A DNA stretch of 55,926 nucleotides from Planctomycetota bacterium (GTDB lineage: Bacteria; Planctomycetota; J058), in assembly GCA_023954375.1 (NCBI GenBank), contig JAMLIC010000059.1, positions 1 through 55,926 of the forward strand. Reading direction: 5' to 3'. The translations under genes were made by a program, and so were the position numbers. Positions 55,076-55,926 of the stretch are shown piece by piece (position 1 is the stretch's first letter; each line of letters starts with the position of its first letter). The notes beneath the pieces are model-generated. The model had not been told where the DNA came from and did no database searches. It saw nothing but the letters and a program-made list of their open reading frames with translations.

Positions 55076-55667
55076 ACGCCTGCCCGCGCAGCCAGTCGAG
55101 GAACCCGAACACCGCGCGGGGCTGGTCGTCGACCTGCAGGAAGCGCACGAACGCGTCCAGCGGCGCGTCGGGCAGGACCTCGCTCCGCTCGACCTCGACG
55201 TAGGCGTCGCCGCGCAGGACGTGCACGCGGAGCCGGTCGTCCTCCCACAGCCAGACCTCGGGGACGCCCAGCCCGCGGTAGACCTCCAGCTTGTCGACGT
55301 CGGGGTTCGTCCAGATCACCTCGATCGCCAGGTCCGGGCGGTCGTGCCGCTCGGTCAGCGCGTAGCACTCGTCCGGCTCGAGCCCCCGCTCCTTCGGCGC
55401 GCTCTTGAGCGTCCACGAGCCGAACCCCGCCAGGGGGAGGCGCCGCTCGGTCGCCCAGGCCTCGAGCATGCGGGCGAGGGTCTTCTTGATCCACTCGTGG
55501 GTGCGCGACGGGCTCATGAGCTCGAGCTCCCCCCGGAGGTAGGTCATGCGCGGCCCCGGGCGGTCGCCGCGGACGGCGAGGAGGACCTCGTACTCGGTCC
55601 ACGTGAGCCCGTGCAGGGTGAGGATCCGGTCGGGGTCGGCGCTCTTCGCCAGGGCGGCGCGGCTCAT
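55068..55667 (-). CDS. Uma2-family PD-(D/E)XK nuclease
   Basis: This 199-aa protein shows the Uma2 pattern: LTWTEYEVLLAV, MTYLRGELELMSPSRTHEWI, the active-site region LEPDECYAL, RPDLAIEVIWTN and YRGLGVPEVWLWEDDRLRV. The catalytic residues D and E-x-V are in place. The family is restriction-endonuclease-like and usually multi-copy; its role is unsettled. I start at the ATG at 55667 because a TAGTAA box lies 10 nt upstream; another ATG is at 55676. Confidence 0.87.
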   Translation of the reverse strand: MSRAALAKSADPDRILTLHGLTWTEYEVLLAVRGDRPGPRMTYLRGELELMSPSRTHEWIKKTLARMLEAWATERRLPLAGFGSWTLKSAPKERGLEPDECYALTERHDRPDLAIEVIWTNPDVDKLEVYRGLGVPEVWLWEDDRLRVHVLRGDAYVEVERSEVLPDAPLDAFVRFLQVDDQPRAVFGFLDWLRGQASS

Positions 55668-55677
55668 GGCGGTCATC

Positions 55678-55683
55678 TTACTA
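55678..55683 (-). promoter_or_regulatory. TAGTAA box 10 nt before the Uma2 start
   Basis: The minus strand reads CCTAGTAAG and then ATGACCGCC before the ATG at 55667. There is no Shine-Dalgarno sequence. Same spacing as the other leaderless candidates. Confidence 0.45.
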
Positions 55684-55768
55684 GGGCGCCTCCTCCAGCG
55701 GCACATGTGCCCGCGAGCCGCGAGCGATGCGAGGCCCGGAGGCCGAGGCGAGAGGGGTGCGCGCGGAA

Positions 55769-55916
55769 CCCGTCCTCGCAGACGGCCGGACCGCCTCCGA
55801 GCACACCTCACCGCGCTTCCGCAGCCAGAGCCTCAGCGAGGCGGAGGAGGGCCGGGCGTGTCCGCGCGAAGGCGAGGGAAGGCGGCCTCCTGGCCGCCGA
55901 CCGAGCCTGAGCGGCC
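55769..55916 (-). repeat. Long dispersed repeat, copy B
   Basis: The reverse complement of this stretch matches 10137-10286 closely, including the GGCGGCC/GGCCGCC hairpin, CCCTCGCCTTCGCG and GGTGAGGTGTGCTCGGAGG. It lies upstream of the Uma2 gene and runs toward the window edge. I see no gene in the 250 bp after 55677. Confidence 0.75.
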
Positions 55917-55926
55917 GGTGTGTCGC

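Overview
The window is about 56 kb of very GC-rich bacterial chromosome, roughly three-quarters G+C by eye, with dense genes on both strands. I see no rRNA, tRNA, CRISPR array, insertion sequence or phage gene. The mix of genes points to an environmental bacterium of the Planctomycetota or Myxococcota type: FHA-domain proteins, lamin-tail-domain lipoproteins, a YndJ-like protein, a Uma2 nuclease, an Rpn-like nuclease and the intergenic GGACACGGAGG motif. This is an inference from gene content; nothing in the window fixes the taxonomy.

Layout. Positions 1-5.2 kb hold stress and housekeeping genes: a YdaD/YghA-type SDR, CsbD, a lipoprotein, FabG, RuvX and an FHA protein. Positions 5.2-7 kb hold a two-gene unit: a protein with a C39-like Cys-His-Asp triad, and a MshEN/CheX-like protein. 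Positions 7-12.3 kb hold a quinone-oxidoreductase-like MDR, the TrkH potassium transporter, a ferritin-like protein, an alpha/beta hydrolase and a Rho-N/SAP-like small protein. They are separated by intergenic spacers filled with a structured dispersed repeat.

Positions 12.7-30.6 kb are the most notable region. Sixteen consecutive plus-strand genes, many overlapping by GTGA or ATGA, look like one sugar/inositol biosynthetic operon: an MDR and a Gfo/Idh/MocA dehydrogenase, two sugar epimerases (one fused to a TIM-barrel-like domain), a GT4 glycosyltransferase, four CgeB-like glycosyltransferases, a CmoB-like methyltransferase (TIGR04290 type), an HD-like hydrolase, a sugar nucleotidyltransferase, a GH39-like protein, a dual-specificity phosphatase, a phosphoribosyltransferase-kinase fusion and myo-inositol-1-phosphate synthase. 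Together they could make, activate and polymerise an inositol-containing or methylated glycan or glycolipid. The product is unknown to me.

Positions 30.7-39 kb hold a DUF72 protein, a small DUF6941-like/antitoxin-like/PemK-like operon, a zinc-ribbon protein, two lamin-tail lipoproteins, a NYN RNase and two unknown proteins. Positions 39.1-45.7 kb hold an Mla/MCE-type lipid transport operon. It starts with an unusual FHA/lipobox/WP-repeat protein, and its ATPase subunit has lost most catalytic motifs. Positions 45.7-55.9 kb hold a frameshifted Rpn-like nuclease, a YndJ-like membrane protein, a secreted zinc-ribbon protein, a peroxiredoxin with a histone-H1-like tail, an ABC exporter, a trypsin-like lipoprotein protease, a branched-chain aminotransferase, a HAD hydrolase and a Uma2 nuclease. 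The window ends in another copy of the dispersed repeat.

Regulatory signals are sparse. Several genes with no Shine-Dalgarno sequence have a TANAAT-like box 8-10 nt before the start codon, which suggests leaderless transcripts.
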